Source: Nitrospirota bacterium (GTDB taxonomy: Bacteria; Nitrospirota; Nitrospiria; Nitrospirales; Nitrospiraceae). Taken from it: 19,195 bases of DNA. Location: assembly GCA_004296865.1 (NCBI GenBank), contig SCVQ01000120.1, positions 1 to 19,195 on the forward strand. Direction: 5' to 3'. The translations under genes were made by a program, and so were the position numbers. The stretch's first letter is position 1; each line of letters starts with the position of its first letter. Under the pieces are notes generated by a model that saw nothing but the letters and a program-made list of their open reading frames with translations, made no database searches and was not told the DNA's origin. Of the stretch, positions 8,828 to 17,178 are shown one piece after another.

Positions 8828-11800
8828 ATGCCCAAGCGTCAGGACATCAAGAGCATCCTCCTCATCGGCTCCGGCCCGATCATCATCGGACAGGCCTGCG
8901 AGTTTGATTATTCCGGCACCCAGGCCTGCAAGGCTTTAAAGGAAGAGGGCTACCGGGTGATCTTGATCAACAGCAACCCGGCCACCATCATGACCGATCC
9001 GGAACTGGCGGACCGGACTTACGTGGAGCCCATCACACTGGACGTGGTGGAACAGGTGATCGAACGGGAGCGCCCCGACGCGCTGCTGCCGACGATGGGC
9101 GGCCAGACCGCGCTGAACGTGGCGGTCGGGCTGGTCAAACGCGGGACGCTCGCGAAATATGGCGTCCAATTGATCGGGGCTTCGGCCGAGGCCATCCATA
9201 AGGCCGAGGACCGCGAATTGTTCAAACAGGCCATGGCCAAGATCGGCCTGAAGACACCGGACAGCGGGGCCGCGAAATCACGTGAGGAAGCGGCACGGGT
9301 CGTCGAACGAACCGGCTTTCCCGCCATCGTCCGTCCCTCCTTCACCATGGGCGGCACCGGCGGCAACATCGCCTATAACCGCGAAGAGTTCGAGCGCTAC
9401 GTAGACTGGGGGTTGGCCATGAGTCCCGTCGGGGAAATCCTGGTCGAACGGTCCGTCCTCGGCTGGAAAGAGTTCGAGCTCGAGGTCATGCGGGACCTGA
9501 AGGACAACGTCGTCATCGTCTGTCCCATCGAAAACCTGGACCCGATGGGCGTCCACACCGGAGACAGTATCACGGTCGCCCCGGCCATGACCCTGACCGA
9601 CAAGGAATATCAGGTCATGCGGGATGCCGCGATCCGGGTCATCCGTGAAATCGGCGTGGACACGGGCGGCTCGAACATCCAGTTCGGGATTCACCCGGAG
9701 ACGGGGGAAATGGTCGTCATCGAGATGAACCCGCGGGTGTCCCGCAGTTCCGCGCTGGCCTCCAAAGCCACCGGGTTCCCGATCGCCAAGATCGCAGCCA
9801 AGCTGGCGGTCGGCTATACGCTCGACGAGATCACCAATGACATCACCCGCGTGACCAAAGCGTCGTTCGAGCCCACCATCGACTACGTCGTGGTCAAGAT
9901 TCCTCGCTTTACCTTCGAGAAATTTCCCGGCGCCGATCCCACCCTGACCACCCAGATGAAGTCGGTCGGAGAAGCCATGGCCATCGGCCGAACCTTCAAG
10001 GAAGCGCTGCAAAAAGCGGTGCGGTCATTGGAAGTGGACCGGTGCGGGCTGATTTCCTTCCAGGGACTCGACCGCGGCCTGCCGGCTGAGGTGAATCGGG
10101 AGGACGCCATCGACCGCGTGCGCCTCGCGCTTCGCGCGCCCCATCCGGACCGGCTCTGGCACCTGGCCGATGCCATGCGGCTGGGCGTCTCGCTCGAAGA
10201 CCTCTACACCCTCACCAAGATCGACCCGTGGTTCCTGGATCAAATCCAGGAGATCGTGGAATTTGAAGCCCGCCTGGCCGCCGACGCTCATCAGCCGTCG
10301 ACCATCGGCCATCAGCTCCTGCATGACGCCAAACAACTGGGCTTCTCCGACGAACGTCTCGCCCAGTTGACCGGCCTCGACAAGCGCGAGATCCGGCAGG
10401 CACGGACCGGCCGGTCGGCGTCGGACGTCTCGCGAGGCGTCACCTACAAGCGAGTGGACACCTGCGCCGCCGAATTCGAGGCCCATACGCCGTACCTCTA
10501 CTCGACCTACGAACGAGACTGCGAATCTCGTCCGACCGACCGCAAAAAAGTCGTCATCCTCGGCGGGGGACCGAACCGGATCGGGCAGGGGATCGAGTTC
10601 GACTACTGCTGCGTCCACGCCGCCTTCGCCCTCAGGGAAGAGGGGGTCGAAACGATCATGGTCAACTGTAATCCGGAGACCGTCAGCACGGATTACGACA
10701 CGTCGGACCGGCTGTACTTCGAGCCGCTGACCGAGGAAGATGTCCTGAACATCGTCGAACGCGAGCAGCCGATCGGGGTGGTGGTGCAGTTCGGAGGCCA
10801 GACGCCGCTGAAACTGGCCCTGCCCCTGGAGCGGGCCGGCGTGAAGATTCTCGGCACGAGTCCCGACGCCATCGACCTGGCCGAAGACCGGGAGCGGTTC
10901 CGGGATTTGCTGAACAAGCTGGCGCTGCGGCAGCCGGCCAGCGGAACCGCTCGATCCGTCGCGGACGCGGCCCGCATCGCCGCCTCCATCAGCTACCCGG
11001 TGATGGTCCGGCCGTCCTACGTGCTGGGCGGGCGTTCGATGCAGATCGTCTACGACGAGGCCGGCCTGACCGCCTACATGGGCTCCGCCGTGAGAGCCTC
11101 GTCCAACCATCCGGTCCTGATCGACAAATACTTGGAAGACGCCATCGAGATCGACGTGGATGCGATTGCGGACGGCCGGCAGGTCGTGGTCGCGGGCATC
11201 ATGCAGCACATCGAGGAGGCGGGCGTCCATTCGGGGGACTCGGCCTGCTCGCTGCCGCCCTATACCCTCGGCGACGCCACGGTGCAGGAGATTCGCCGGC
11301 AGACCGGTGCCCTGGCCATGGAACTGGGCGTGGTGGGCCTCATGAACGCGCAGTTCGCCGTGCAAAACGGAACCATCTACGTGCTCGAGGTCAACCCGCG
11401 CGGGTCTCGGACCGTCCCCTTCGTGAGCAAGGCCCTCGGGGTGCCCTTGGCGAAACTGGCCATGAAGGTGATGCTCGGCAAGAGGCTCCAAGAACTGGGC
11501 TTCACAGCCGTGCCGGTCTTGCGCCACGTTGCGGTCAAGGAAGCGGTCTTCCCCTTCACCAAATTCGCCGGCGTCGACGTCCTGTTGGGCCCCGAGATGA
11601 AATCCACGGGAGAAGTGATGGGGATCGATGAAGATTTCGGCTGGGCCTTCGCCAAATCGCAGGCGGCCGCCGGCGTCCCGCTCCCGAACGGCGGGAAAGT
11701 CTTCATCAGCGTCAAGGATAAAGACAAACCGGCGGCGCTCGAAGTGGCGAAGCGGTTGAGCGGTCTGGGGTTCCTGGTCGAAGCCACGCGCGGCACGGCG

Positions 11801-12094
11801 GCTTACTTACAGGAACAAGGCCTCACGGTGGAGCCGGTCAACAAAGTCCAAGAAGGCCGTCCCGACATTGTGGACCACATCAAGAACGGCGACATCAGCC
11901 TGGTCGTCAACACGGTCGGCAGCGGAGCCTCGCAGGCGGATTCGGCGTCCATTCGACGTGAGGCGCTCCAGAAAGGCCTGCCGTATTACACCACGATGCC
12001 CGGCGCCAAAGCCGCCGTCATGGCGATCGAAGCGACGCTCAAAAAAGGCTTGACGATCCGCTCCTTGCAGGAGTACCACGGTCCGCGCACGTAA
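8828..12094 (+). CDS. carB: Carbamoyl-phosphate synthase large chain
   Basis: 1088 residues, close to the usual 1070-1080. It makes carbamoyl phosphate from bicarbonate, ammonia supplied by CarA, and two ATP. The order is canonical: the first ATP-grasp half has '[17 protein letters not shown]' near the N-terminus, '[10 protein letters not shown]' and '[18 protein letters not shown]'. An oligomerisation segment follows, then a second ATP-grasp half starting at '[18 protein letters not shown]' and containing '[15 protein letters not shown]'. The C-terminal MGS-like allosteric domain has 'ISVKDKDK', '[10 protein letters not shown]' and '[11 protein letters not shown]', which keep the Ser, Lys and Thr positions that contact UMP or ornithine in E. 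coli. Feedback by UMP is therefore plausible in addition to PyrR attenuation. The AAGG at 8817-8820 is 7 nt before the ATG and directly follows a hairpin. Confidence 0.97.
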   Translation: MPKRQDIKSILLIGSGPIIIGQACEFDYSGTQACKALKEEGYRVILINSNPATIMTDPELADRTYVEPITLDVVEQVIERERPDALLPTMGGQTALNVAVGLVKRGTLAKYGVQLIGASAEAIHKAEDRELFKQAMAKIGLKTPDSGAAKSREEAARVVERTGFPAIVRPSFTMGGTGGNIAYNREEFERYVDWGLAMSPVGEILVERSVLGWKEFELEVMRDLKDNVVIVCPIENLDPMGVHTGDSITVAPAMTLTDKEYQVMRDAAIRVIREIGVDTGGSNIQFGIHPETGEMVVIEMNPRVSRSSALASKATGFPIAKIAAKLAVGYTLDEITNDITRVTKASFEPTIDYVVVKIPRFTFEKFPGADPTLTTQMKSVGEAMAIGRTFKEALQKAVRSLEVDRCGLISFQGLDRGLPAEVNREDAIDRVRLALRAPHPDRLWHLADAMRLGVSLEDLYTLTKIDPWFLDQIQEIVEFEARLAADAHQPSTIGHQLLHDAKQLGFSDERLAQLTGLDKREIRQARTGRSASDVSRGVTYKRVDTCAAEFEAHTPYLYSTYERDCESRPTDRKKVVILGGGPNRIGQGIEFDYCCVHAAFALREEGVETIMVNCNPETVSTDYDTSDRLYFEPLTEEDVLNIVEREQPIGVVVQFGGQTPLKLALPLERAGVKILGTSPDAIDLAEDRERFRDLLNKLALRQPASGTARSVADAARIAASISYPVMVRPSYVLGGRSMQIVYDEAGLTAYMGSAVRASSNHPVLIDKYLEDAIEIDVDAIADGRQVVVAGIMQHIEEAGVHSGDSACSLPPYTLGDATVQEIRRQTGALAMELGVVGLMNAQFAVQNGTIYVLEVNPRGSRTVPFVSKALGVPLAKLAMKVMLGKRLQELGFTAVPVLRHVAVKEAVFPFTKFAGVDVLLGPEMKSTGEVMGIDEDFGWAFAKSQAAAGVPLPNGGKVFISVKDKDKPAALEVAKRLSGLGFLVEATRGTAAYLQEQGLTVEPVNKVQEGRPDIVDHIKNGDISLVVNTVGSGASQADSASIRREALQKGLPYYTTMPGAKAAVMAIEATLKKGLTIRSLQEYHGPRT

Positions 12095-12122
12095 GCACGT
12101 CGAAGGCGTGAGAGGAGTCACG

Positions 12123-12596
12123 ATGCCGCCCATTACCAAGAAGGGTTACGACGCACTCAAAGCCGAGCTGGATCGATTGCGCAAAGTGGAGCGCCCCAAG
12201 AATATCGAGGCCATCGCCGAGGCCCGGTCGCACGGGGATTTGAGCGAGAACGCCGAGTACGACGCCGCCAAGGAACGGCAGGGGTTTATCGAGTCGCGGA
12301 TCAACGAGTTGGAACACAAGCTGGCCGAGGCGCGGATCATCGACACCTCCAAGCTGGTCAGCGAAACGGTCGTCTTCGGCGCGACCGTCCTCTTGCTGGA
12401 TGTGCAAGCGAACCAGCGCAAACAATATACCTTGGTCGGACAGGACGAGACCGACCTGAAGAACAGCAAAATTTCCGTCCAGTCCCCGGTCGGCAAGGCC
12501 TTGATCGGACGCCGCGTCGGGGACCTCGTCGCGGTCACCACGCCGGCCAAAGTGGTGGAGTACGAGATCTGCGAAATCCGCTTCGAGGAGCTCTGA
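12123..12596 (+). CDS. greA: Transcription elongation factor GreA
   Basis: 157 residues, matching GreA length. It inserts its coiled coil into the RNA polymerase secondary channel and stimulates cleavage of backtracked RNA. The N-terminal coiled coil (about 1-75) carries the acidic tip D39 and E42 in 'GDLSENAEYD', and the C-terminal FKBP-like domain ends in 'VGDLVAVTTPAKVVEYEI'. I chose ATG 12123 rather than the in-frame GTG at 12108, because AGGAG (12113-12117) lies 5 nt before 12123 and the family normally begins close to 'ITKKGYDALKAEL'. It starts 28 nt after carB, consistent with one transcription unit. All acidic-tip residues needed for cleavage stimulation are present, so this is a GreA and not an inhibitory Gfh-type homologue. 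Confidence 0.96.
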   Translation: MPPITKKGYDALKAELDRLRKVERPKNIEAIAEARSHGDLSENAEYDAAKERQGFIESRINELEHKLAEARIIDTSKLVSETVVFGATVLLLDVQANQRKQYTLVGQDETDLKNSKISVQSPVGKALIGRRVGDLVAVTTPAKVVEYEICEIRFEEL

Positions 12597-12599
12597 CCG

Positions 12600-13406
12600 A
12601 TGCCCCCAGCCATTTCGATGATCACCCTGCTGACCGACTTCGGCTTGCGCGATTATTTCGTCGCCAGCATGAAGGGCGTGATTCTGAACATCAACTCCCA
12701 GGCCAGGATCGTCGATCTCTCCCATGACGTGCCCCCCCAGCAGATCGAAGAAGCCGCCTATCTGCTGAAGTCGTCGTACCGATACTTCCCGGATGGAACG
12801 GTACACGTGGCGGTGGTGGACCCAGGGGTCGGCAGCAACCGACGTGCGCTACTCGTCAGCACGTCGCGCTTTTATTTTCTGGCCCCCGACAACGGCCTGC
12901 TCAGCTATATCTTCGACGAAGAACTCTCCGTCGAAGTGCGTGTGATCGAGAACAAGCAGTACCGGCTGGATTCGGAAGGCGCCACGTTCGACGGCCGGGA
13001 CCTCTTTGCACCGGCTGCGGCCTGGCTCACCAAGGGGCAATCGCCGGGCTCCTTCGGACGGCTGACTCGGGACTATGTGACGCTGCCCATCGAGGAACCG
13101 ACTGTGGCCCATAAAGTGCTGAGCGGCCACATCGTCTACGTGGACCACTACGGCAACCTGATCTCGAACATTACCCCCCTGCATCTCAAAGAGTTGCAGG
13201 GGGTCGCCAGGAAGTCCAGCTCCGACGTGACGATCCGCCTCGGCGGCACCGAGATCCAGGGACTCGTCGTCTGCTACGCAGACGGGGACAAGACCACGCC
13301 CCAGGCCCTGATCAACAGCAACGGCCAGGTGGAAGTCTTTATCAAGGAGGGTAACGCCGCCGAATCCCTCAAGTGCGGACGCGGGGAGAAAATCGCTGTT
13401 TCGTGA
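12600..13406 (+). CDS. SAM hydrolase (DUF62, S-adenosyl-L-methionine hydroxide adenosyltransferase family)
   Basis: 268 residues. Characterised members of the family hydrolyse SAM to adenosine and methionine and are related to the fluorinase and chlorinase enzymes. Signature segments are 'ITLLTDFGLRDYFVASMKG' (8-26), 'VVDPGVGSNRR' (72-82), 'APDNGLL' (95-101), 'DGRDLFAPAAAWL' (131-143) and 'IVYVDHYGNLISNI' in the C-terminal domain. The reported Asp-Arg-His triad is represented by D74 and R81/R82, but the position usually written 'FHGRD' is 'FDGRD' here, so the His is Asp131. The start at 12600 is 3 nt after the greA stop, with GAGGAG inside greA about 9 nt upstream; ATG 12618 is an alternative. 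It is the last gene of the cluster. Its cellular role is not established. Confidence 0.9.
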   Translation: MPPAISMITLLTDFGLRDYFVASMKGVILNINSQARIVDLSHDVPPQQIEEAAYLLKSSYRYFPDGTVHVAVVDPGVGSNRRALLVSTSRFYFLAPDNGLLSYIFDEELSVEVRVIENKQYRLDSEGATFDGRDLFAPAAAWLTKGQSPGSFGRLTRDYVTLPIEEPTVAHKVLSGHIVYVDHYGNLISNITPLHLKELQGVARKSSSDVTIRLGGTEIQGLVVCYADGDKTTPQALINSNGQVEVFIKEGNAAESLKCGRGEKIAVS

Positions 13407-13469
13407 TCGCCGTCCATCTCCCGCCTGCTCCCGCCGGCTTAGCCGACCAGCATTCCCTCAATCATCCTT

Positions 13470-13500
13470 CCGTCTCACGGCAGCGTTGAGAAAGAGACGG
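13470..13500. terminator. Possible terminator hairpin between convergent genes
   Basis: CCGTCTC (13470-13476) pairs perfectly with GAGACGG (13494-13500) around a 17-nt loop. It lies in the 138-nt gap between the end of the SAM hydrolase gene and the convergent end of the GH15 gene, where a terminator is expected. There is no T-run on either strand, so an intrinsic terminator is only weakly supported. Confidence 0.35.
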
Positions 13501-13544
13501 GCCGAGTCACGGGGCTTGTGCTGTTGGCGATTGCGTTGCAGCGG

Positions 13545-15551
13545 CTACTGTGGCAGCGACCGCCACTTCGCGAGATATTCCTGCACGGCCGCCACAAAGG
13601 TTGCGTGGCTCCAAGTGAGGGGAGAGACGGAGAGGGGGGCGTGGGTATAGGGGTGCACTTGCTCCGCCAGCACACCTGACGGCAAGCCGTGCTTGACGCA
13701 CCATTCCAACAAGGCGACCGCCGGTTTGAGGCCGTCCTTGGTCTTCGCGGTCGCAATCGTCCATTGCGCCAGCCAGAGCGTGCAGAGGAACCAGGGGTTG
13801 CCGGGAACGTTCGTCAGGTCCTGGCTCTGCTGGTGGTAATAGTCGTTGTGGTACCGTGCGACCCCGCCGACACCGGTCTTGATCCAGAGATGGTCCTGGA
13901 TCGCCTGCATGGTTTTCACGATGCGCAGATCATCGGATGGAAACATGCCGAAGTACCAAAGTCCGAAGAGCGAGGAGTCCAGCGTCTCATCGAATTCCCA
14001 ACTCCCGTCCGACTTCTTGTTGGCCATCCGCACGAAGCGATCATGCTCCGGGCGATAGAGCACCCTTTCAACACCGGCTTTGATTTCCGCAGCCGCCTTG
14101 CCGTAGCGGTCGGCCGCCTCCGTTTCCCCGAAAGCCCGGGCGAACCTGGCGGCGGCGGTCAAGCCGGCCCAGACAGCCGCGGAGGTGAAAGCCAGCACGC
14201 CACGCCGTTCTTCCCAGAGGTCATAGGACGGCAACGGCACGCCGGTTTTCTGGTCGCGGTAGGCGGCCATGAAATCCCCCGCCCGGATGATCAAGGAGCG
14301 GTACAGCGGCTTGACGTACTCGATGTCTTTCCACTTCTCAAAGTGCTTCCACAGGGCCCAGAGAACCAGCGCGGTCTCGTCTTCCTGGATCGGCAGGTCT
14401 TTGCGGCCGTCACGCGCCCACGGATGCCAACTGGAGGCCAAGGTTTTGTCCGGGTTGTACTTGTGGAGCAGATAGCCTTCTTTGCTGATGACGTCGCGGC
14501 AAAAGCGGTAGAAGGGGCGCGTGATGTCCAGATACCCGGCCAGGTCCAGCGCATAGGCCACCAGCGCGCCGTCCCGTGGCCACATATACGAATACGTATC
14601 GCGGACCGCGGTGGCGATGTCGGAATCGTTGGCAGCCAAAATCGCGCCGTCGTTGTCGATCTGCGTGCGCAAGATCAGCAGGCTCAACAGATACAACCGG
14701 CTAGCGTCTGGCGGCAGGTCGGCGAAGTCCGGTCGGTGCGTGTCGAGCCAGAGGTGCCAGTAGGAGGCGGTCCGATTCATGAAATGCCAGGGCCCGCGGT
14801 GCCGGACCGAGCGATTGATGCGCGTGACCTCCTCAAAATCGGTCCCGACCGCCAGCCAGTAGTAGGCGGTCTGCGTGGTTTGGGCGGGGAGGGTCAGGTG
14901 CAACGCGACGGTGGAATCCACCGATCCCTGCGCGATGGGATTCCCGGACAGGAGGCCGTCCTCGGCGTCCTTCCACGTCCCGGCCAGACTGTTGACACCG
15001 ATGTGGCCGCAGGCCCATTGCTGCAGGCCGACATGCCAGCCCGCGACGGAATCCGGCGCGTCCTCCGGCCGCTTCCCCGGCGTGGCCCCGTTGATGAGAA
15101 ACCAGCGCGGGCCTTTGTAATGGTAGACCGCGCGCCGTTCCGGCTCGTAATAGGCGGTGTCGCCGACCTCATGGGACGAAATATTGAGGTCGTGATGAAA
15201 GAACAACCGGACCTGCCGCTCGCGCTCGGTGGGATTGCTGACGTCGATGCGCCGCAGATAGAGGTTTTCGTGAAAGTCCACGGCATCATGGCAGACAAGG
15301 TCGAGTTGGAGGTCGGGATGCGTCAGCTCGACTTGGGTCACCAACGTTTCGTGGGCATACCCCATCCGCCGTGACCAGCCGGGATCGTCCAGCCATCGCA
15401 AGTGGCCATCCACCCACACCCCGAAGTGGAAGACCTGCCCCTTCGAATGGTTTTCCAGCCCTACGTGCGGCCAATACAGATCGCGCACCTGGTAGGTGCC
15501 GTCGAAGTTGATGAGCAATGCGCCGTTTCCGATCGGGAGATCACGCGGCAT
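13545..15551 (-). CDS. Glycoside hydrolase family 15 enzyme (glucoamylase-like)
   Basis: 668 residues. GH15 enzymes are inverting exo-hydrolases that release glucose from starch- or glycogen-type glucans; some split trehalose or dextran. Residues 1-260 form the N-terminal beta-sandwich typical of prokaryotic members ('IGNGALLINFDGTYQVRDLYW' region). The (alpha/alpha)6 catalytic barrel follows, with 'YMWPRDGALVAYAL' (322-335), probable general acid E447 or E448 in 'SYDLWEER', and probable base E630 in 'VLAEQVHPYT'; 'SVSPLTWSHA' is the usual C-terminal signature. There is no signal peptide, so it is probably cytosolic and may act on storage glucan or trehalose. The start is supported by AAGGA about 9 nt upstream (minus strand). 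No glycogen genes adjoin. Substrate is not decidable from sequence alone. Confidence 0.92.
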   Translation of the reverse strand: MPRDLPIGNGALLINFDGTYQVRDLYWPHVGLENHSKGQVFHFGVWVDGHLRWLDDPGWSRRMGYAHETLVTQVELTHPDLQLDLVCHDAVDFHENLYLRRIDVSNPTERERQVRLFFHHDLNISSHEVGDTAYYEPERRAVYHYKGPRWFLINGATPGKRPEDAPDSVAGWHVGLQQWACGHIGVNSLAGTWKDAEDGLLSGNPIAQGSVDSTVALHLTLPAQTTQTAYYWLAVGTDFEEVTRINRSVRHRGPWHFMNRTASYWHLWLDTHRPDFADLPPDASRLYLLSLLILRTQIDNDGAILAANDSDIATAVRDTYSYMWPRDGALVAYALDLAGYLDITRPFYRFCRDVISKEGYLLHKYNPDKTLASSWHPWARDGRKDLPIQEDETALVLWALWKHFEKWKDIEYVKPLYRSLIIRAGDFMAAYRDQKTGVPLPSYDLWEERRGVLAFTSAAVWAGLTAAARFARAFGETEAADRYGKAAAEIKAGVERVLYRPEHDRFVRMANKKSDGSWEFDETLDSSLFGLWYFGMFPSDDLRIVKTMQAIQDHLWIKTGVGGVARYHNDYYHQQSQDLTNVPGNPWFLCTLWLAQWTIATAKTKDGLKPAVALLEWCVKHGLPSGVLAEQVHPYTHAPLSVSPLTWSHATFVAAVQEYLAKWRSLPQ

Positions 15552-15656
15552 GCCGGCGGTTCCTTCTCATGACACCAGGGTCTTGTGGCGGCTCAGGCAT
15601 TCGGCGTGCTTGCCCGTCCCCGCATGGGCCAACCAGGCCACTACAATCGTAGGGTC

Positions 15657-15684
15657 AGTATACCGCAGGCTGGGAAACTACCAA
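15657..15684 (-). promoter_or_regulatory. Predicted sigma70 promoter of the GH15 gene
   Basis: Read on the minus strand, TTGGTA (15684-15679, 4 of 6 consensus) is 16 nt from TATACT (15662-15657, 5 of 6 consensus). Transcription would start near 15650, leaving a leader of about 100 nt before the GH15 start at 15551. It lies downstream of bioA in the same direction, so GH15 can be expressed separately. Confidence 0.5.
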
Positions 15685-15698
15685 AGCAAAAGCACTCG

Positions 15699-17072
15699 TT
15701 AGGAAGAGGCTTCGGTAACCGTCCGGATGGATTCGCGCAGGATCGTCACCATGCGCGCCAGTTCGGCGGTTGTGACCGACAACGGCGGCATCAGCACGAC
15801 GACATGGCCCAAGGGCCGAATGAGCATCCCGCGCCGGCGGGCCTCCCGTGTCACCCGATGGCCGATGCGTTCGGTCGGCGGGTAGGGAGTCCGTGTCGCG
15901 CGATCCGTCACAAGCTCGATGCCGACCATGTACCCGCGCTGTCGGATCTCCCCCACGTGAGACAGTGTGGAGAGGGGCTGCAGGAACCGGCGGAGGGCCG
16001 TAATCCGGGGTTGCATCCGCGCCAGCGTCCGCTCCTTGCGGAAGACTTCCAGGTTGGCCAGCGCAACTGCACAGCCCAGGGGATTGCCGGTGTAGCTGTG
16101 CCCGTGGAAGAACGTTTTCCATTCCGCATAGTCGCCCAGGAAGGCCTGGTAGATATCCTCGGTGGCCAAGGTTGCGGCCAACGGCAAGTAGCCGCCGGTC
16201 AAGCCCTTGCTGACGGCCATCAGGTCCGGGGTCACGCCTTCATGCGCGCAAGCGAACATCCGACCGGTCCGCCCGAATCCGGTGGCCACTTCGTCGGCAA
16301 TCAACAGGACCTGATACTTGGTGCAGAGTTCACGCATGCGCGCCAGGTAACCGGGGGGAGCCAGCAGCATGCCGGCGGCCGCCTGGACGAGGGGTTCGAT
16401 GATCACGCCGGCGAGGGCCCGATGCCGCCGTTTCAAGATCCGCTCGACCGGATCGAGACAGGCCATCGCGCAGGACGGATAGGTCAGCCGCAAGGGACAC
16501 CGGTAACAGTAGGGTGGCTCGGCGGCCACGGTGGGAAATAACAAGGGGCGGAACCGATCCCTGAACAGGTCGATGCCGCCCACGCTCATCGCGCCGACGG
16601 TATCGCCGTGATAGGCCAGCTGCAGACGAAGGAACGTCCGTTTAGGCCCGGCCTTCGGTCGGCGCTGCCGCCAGTACTGCACCGCCATCTTCAGCGCAAT
16701 TTCCACCGCCGTGGAGCCATTGTCCGAGTAGAACACCTTCGTCAGCCCGGCCGGCGCCAAGCGGACCAACTCGCGGGCCAGCCGGATGGCCGGCGGATTG
16801 GACAGCCCCAGCAAAGTGCTATGCGCGATACGGGAGAGCTGGGCGCGGAGCGCGCGGTCGAGCCTCGGGTGCCGGTGCCCGTGGACATTGACCCAGAGGG
16901 AGGACACGCCGTCCAGATAGCGCCGTCCCTCGGTGTCAATCACATAGGATCCCTTGCCTCGCTCGATAATGACCGGCTGTTCCCGTTCCCATTCCTTCAT
17001 TTGAGTGAAGGGGTGCCACAGAAATGTCCGGTCCCAGTCGGCAAGGCGGTCACGGTCTCGGCTCGGTGTCAT
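15699..17072 (-). CDS. bioA: 7,8-diaminopelargonic acid synthase (BioA aminotransferase)
   Basis: 457 residues, slightly longer than E. coli BioA (about 430). It transfers an amino group to 8-amino-7-oxononanoate (KAPA) to form 7,8-diaminononanoate in biotin synthesis, usually with SAM as donor; some family members use lysine. Class III PLP aminotransferase features are clear: 'LWHPFTQM' (18-25), 'DNGSTAVEIALKM' (117-129), D260 in 'LIADEVATGFGRTG' and the PLP lysine K289 in 'AVSKGLTGGYLPLAAT'. An insert at 189-205 holds four Cys (C189, C192, C201, C205), a feature I recall in a subset of BioA/BioK proteins. No other biotin gene is in the window. The start has only a poor RBS. A strong promoter lies 40 nt upstream, overlapping that of lepA. 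Confidence 0.93.
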   Translation of the reverse strand: MTPSRDRDRLADWDRTFLWHPFTQMKEWEREQPVIIERGKGSYVIDTEGRRYLDGVSSLWVNVHGHRHPRLDRALRAQLSRIAHSTLLGLSNPPAIRLARELVRLAPAGLTKVFYSDNGSTAVEIALKMAVQYWRQRRPKAGPKRTFLRLQLAYHGDTVGAMSVGGIDLFRDRFRPLLFPTVAAEPPYCYRCPLRLTYPSCAMACLDPVERILKRRHRALAGVIIEPLVQAAAGMLLAPPGYLARMRELCTKYQVLLIADEVATGFGRTGRMFACAHEGVTPDLMAVSKGLTGGYLPLAATLATEDIYQAFLGDYAEWKTFFHGHSYTGNPLGCAVALANLEVFRKERTLARMQPRITALRRFLQPLSTLSHVGEIRQRGYMVGIELVTDRATRTPYPPTERIGHRVTREARRRGMLIRPLGHVVVLMPPLSVTTAELARMVTILRESIRTVTEASS

Positions 17073-17111
17073 GGTGCCCGATGGTGGTGAACGATGGGTT
17101 GCAATCGGCGG

Positions 17112-17140
17112 ATTATAAGGGCCGGCTTCTTCTTTGACAA
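17112..17140 (-). promoter_or_regulatory. Predicted sigma70 promoter of bioA
   Basis: On the minus strand, TTGTCA (17140-17135, 5 of 6 consensus) and TATAAT (17117-17112, exact consensus) are 17 nt apart. Transcription would start near 17105, about 33 nt before the bioA start. The -35 box overlaps the lepA -35 box on the opposite strand by five bases (17135-17139). Confidence 0.8.
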
Positions 17141-17162
17141 CCTACCGATGAGCGCATATAAT
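17134..17162 (+). promoter_or_regulatory. Exact-consensus sigma70 promoter of lepA
   Basis: TTGACA (17134-17139) and TATAAT (17157-17162) both match consensus exactly with the optimal 17-nt spacer. Transcription would start at about 17168-17170. The ATG at 17161 therefore lies inside the -10 box and cannot be translated from this promoter; the next in-frame ATG is at 17179. Confidence 0.88.
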
Positions 17163-17178
17163 GAGCCGATTTTGTCGC

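Noticed and set aside
10025..11527. 500-residue minus-strand open frame inside carB
   Set aside because: The carB frame has all its catalytic and allosteric motifs uninterrupted; the antisense frame is His/Asp/Arg-rich with no domain, which is typical of mirror frames.
13689..15374. Very long plus-strand open frame antisense to the GH15 gene
   Set aside because: Its translation is Arg/Gly/Val/Pro-rich and low in recognisable motifs, while the minus strand encodes a complete GH15 enzyme. It is a mirror frame caused by GC-rich codon bias.
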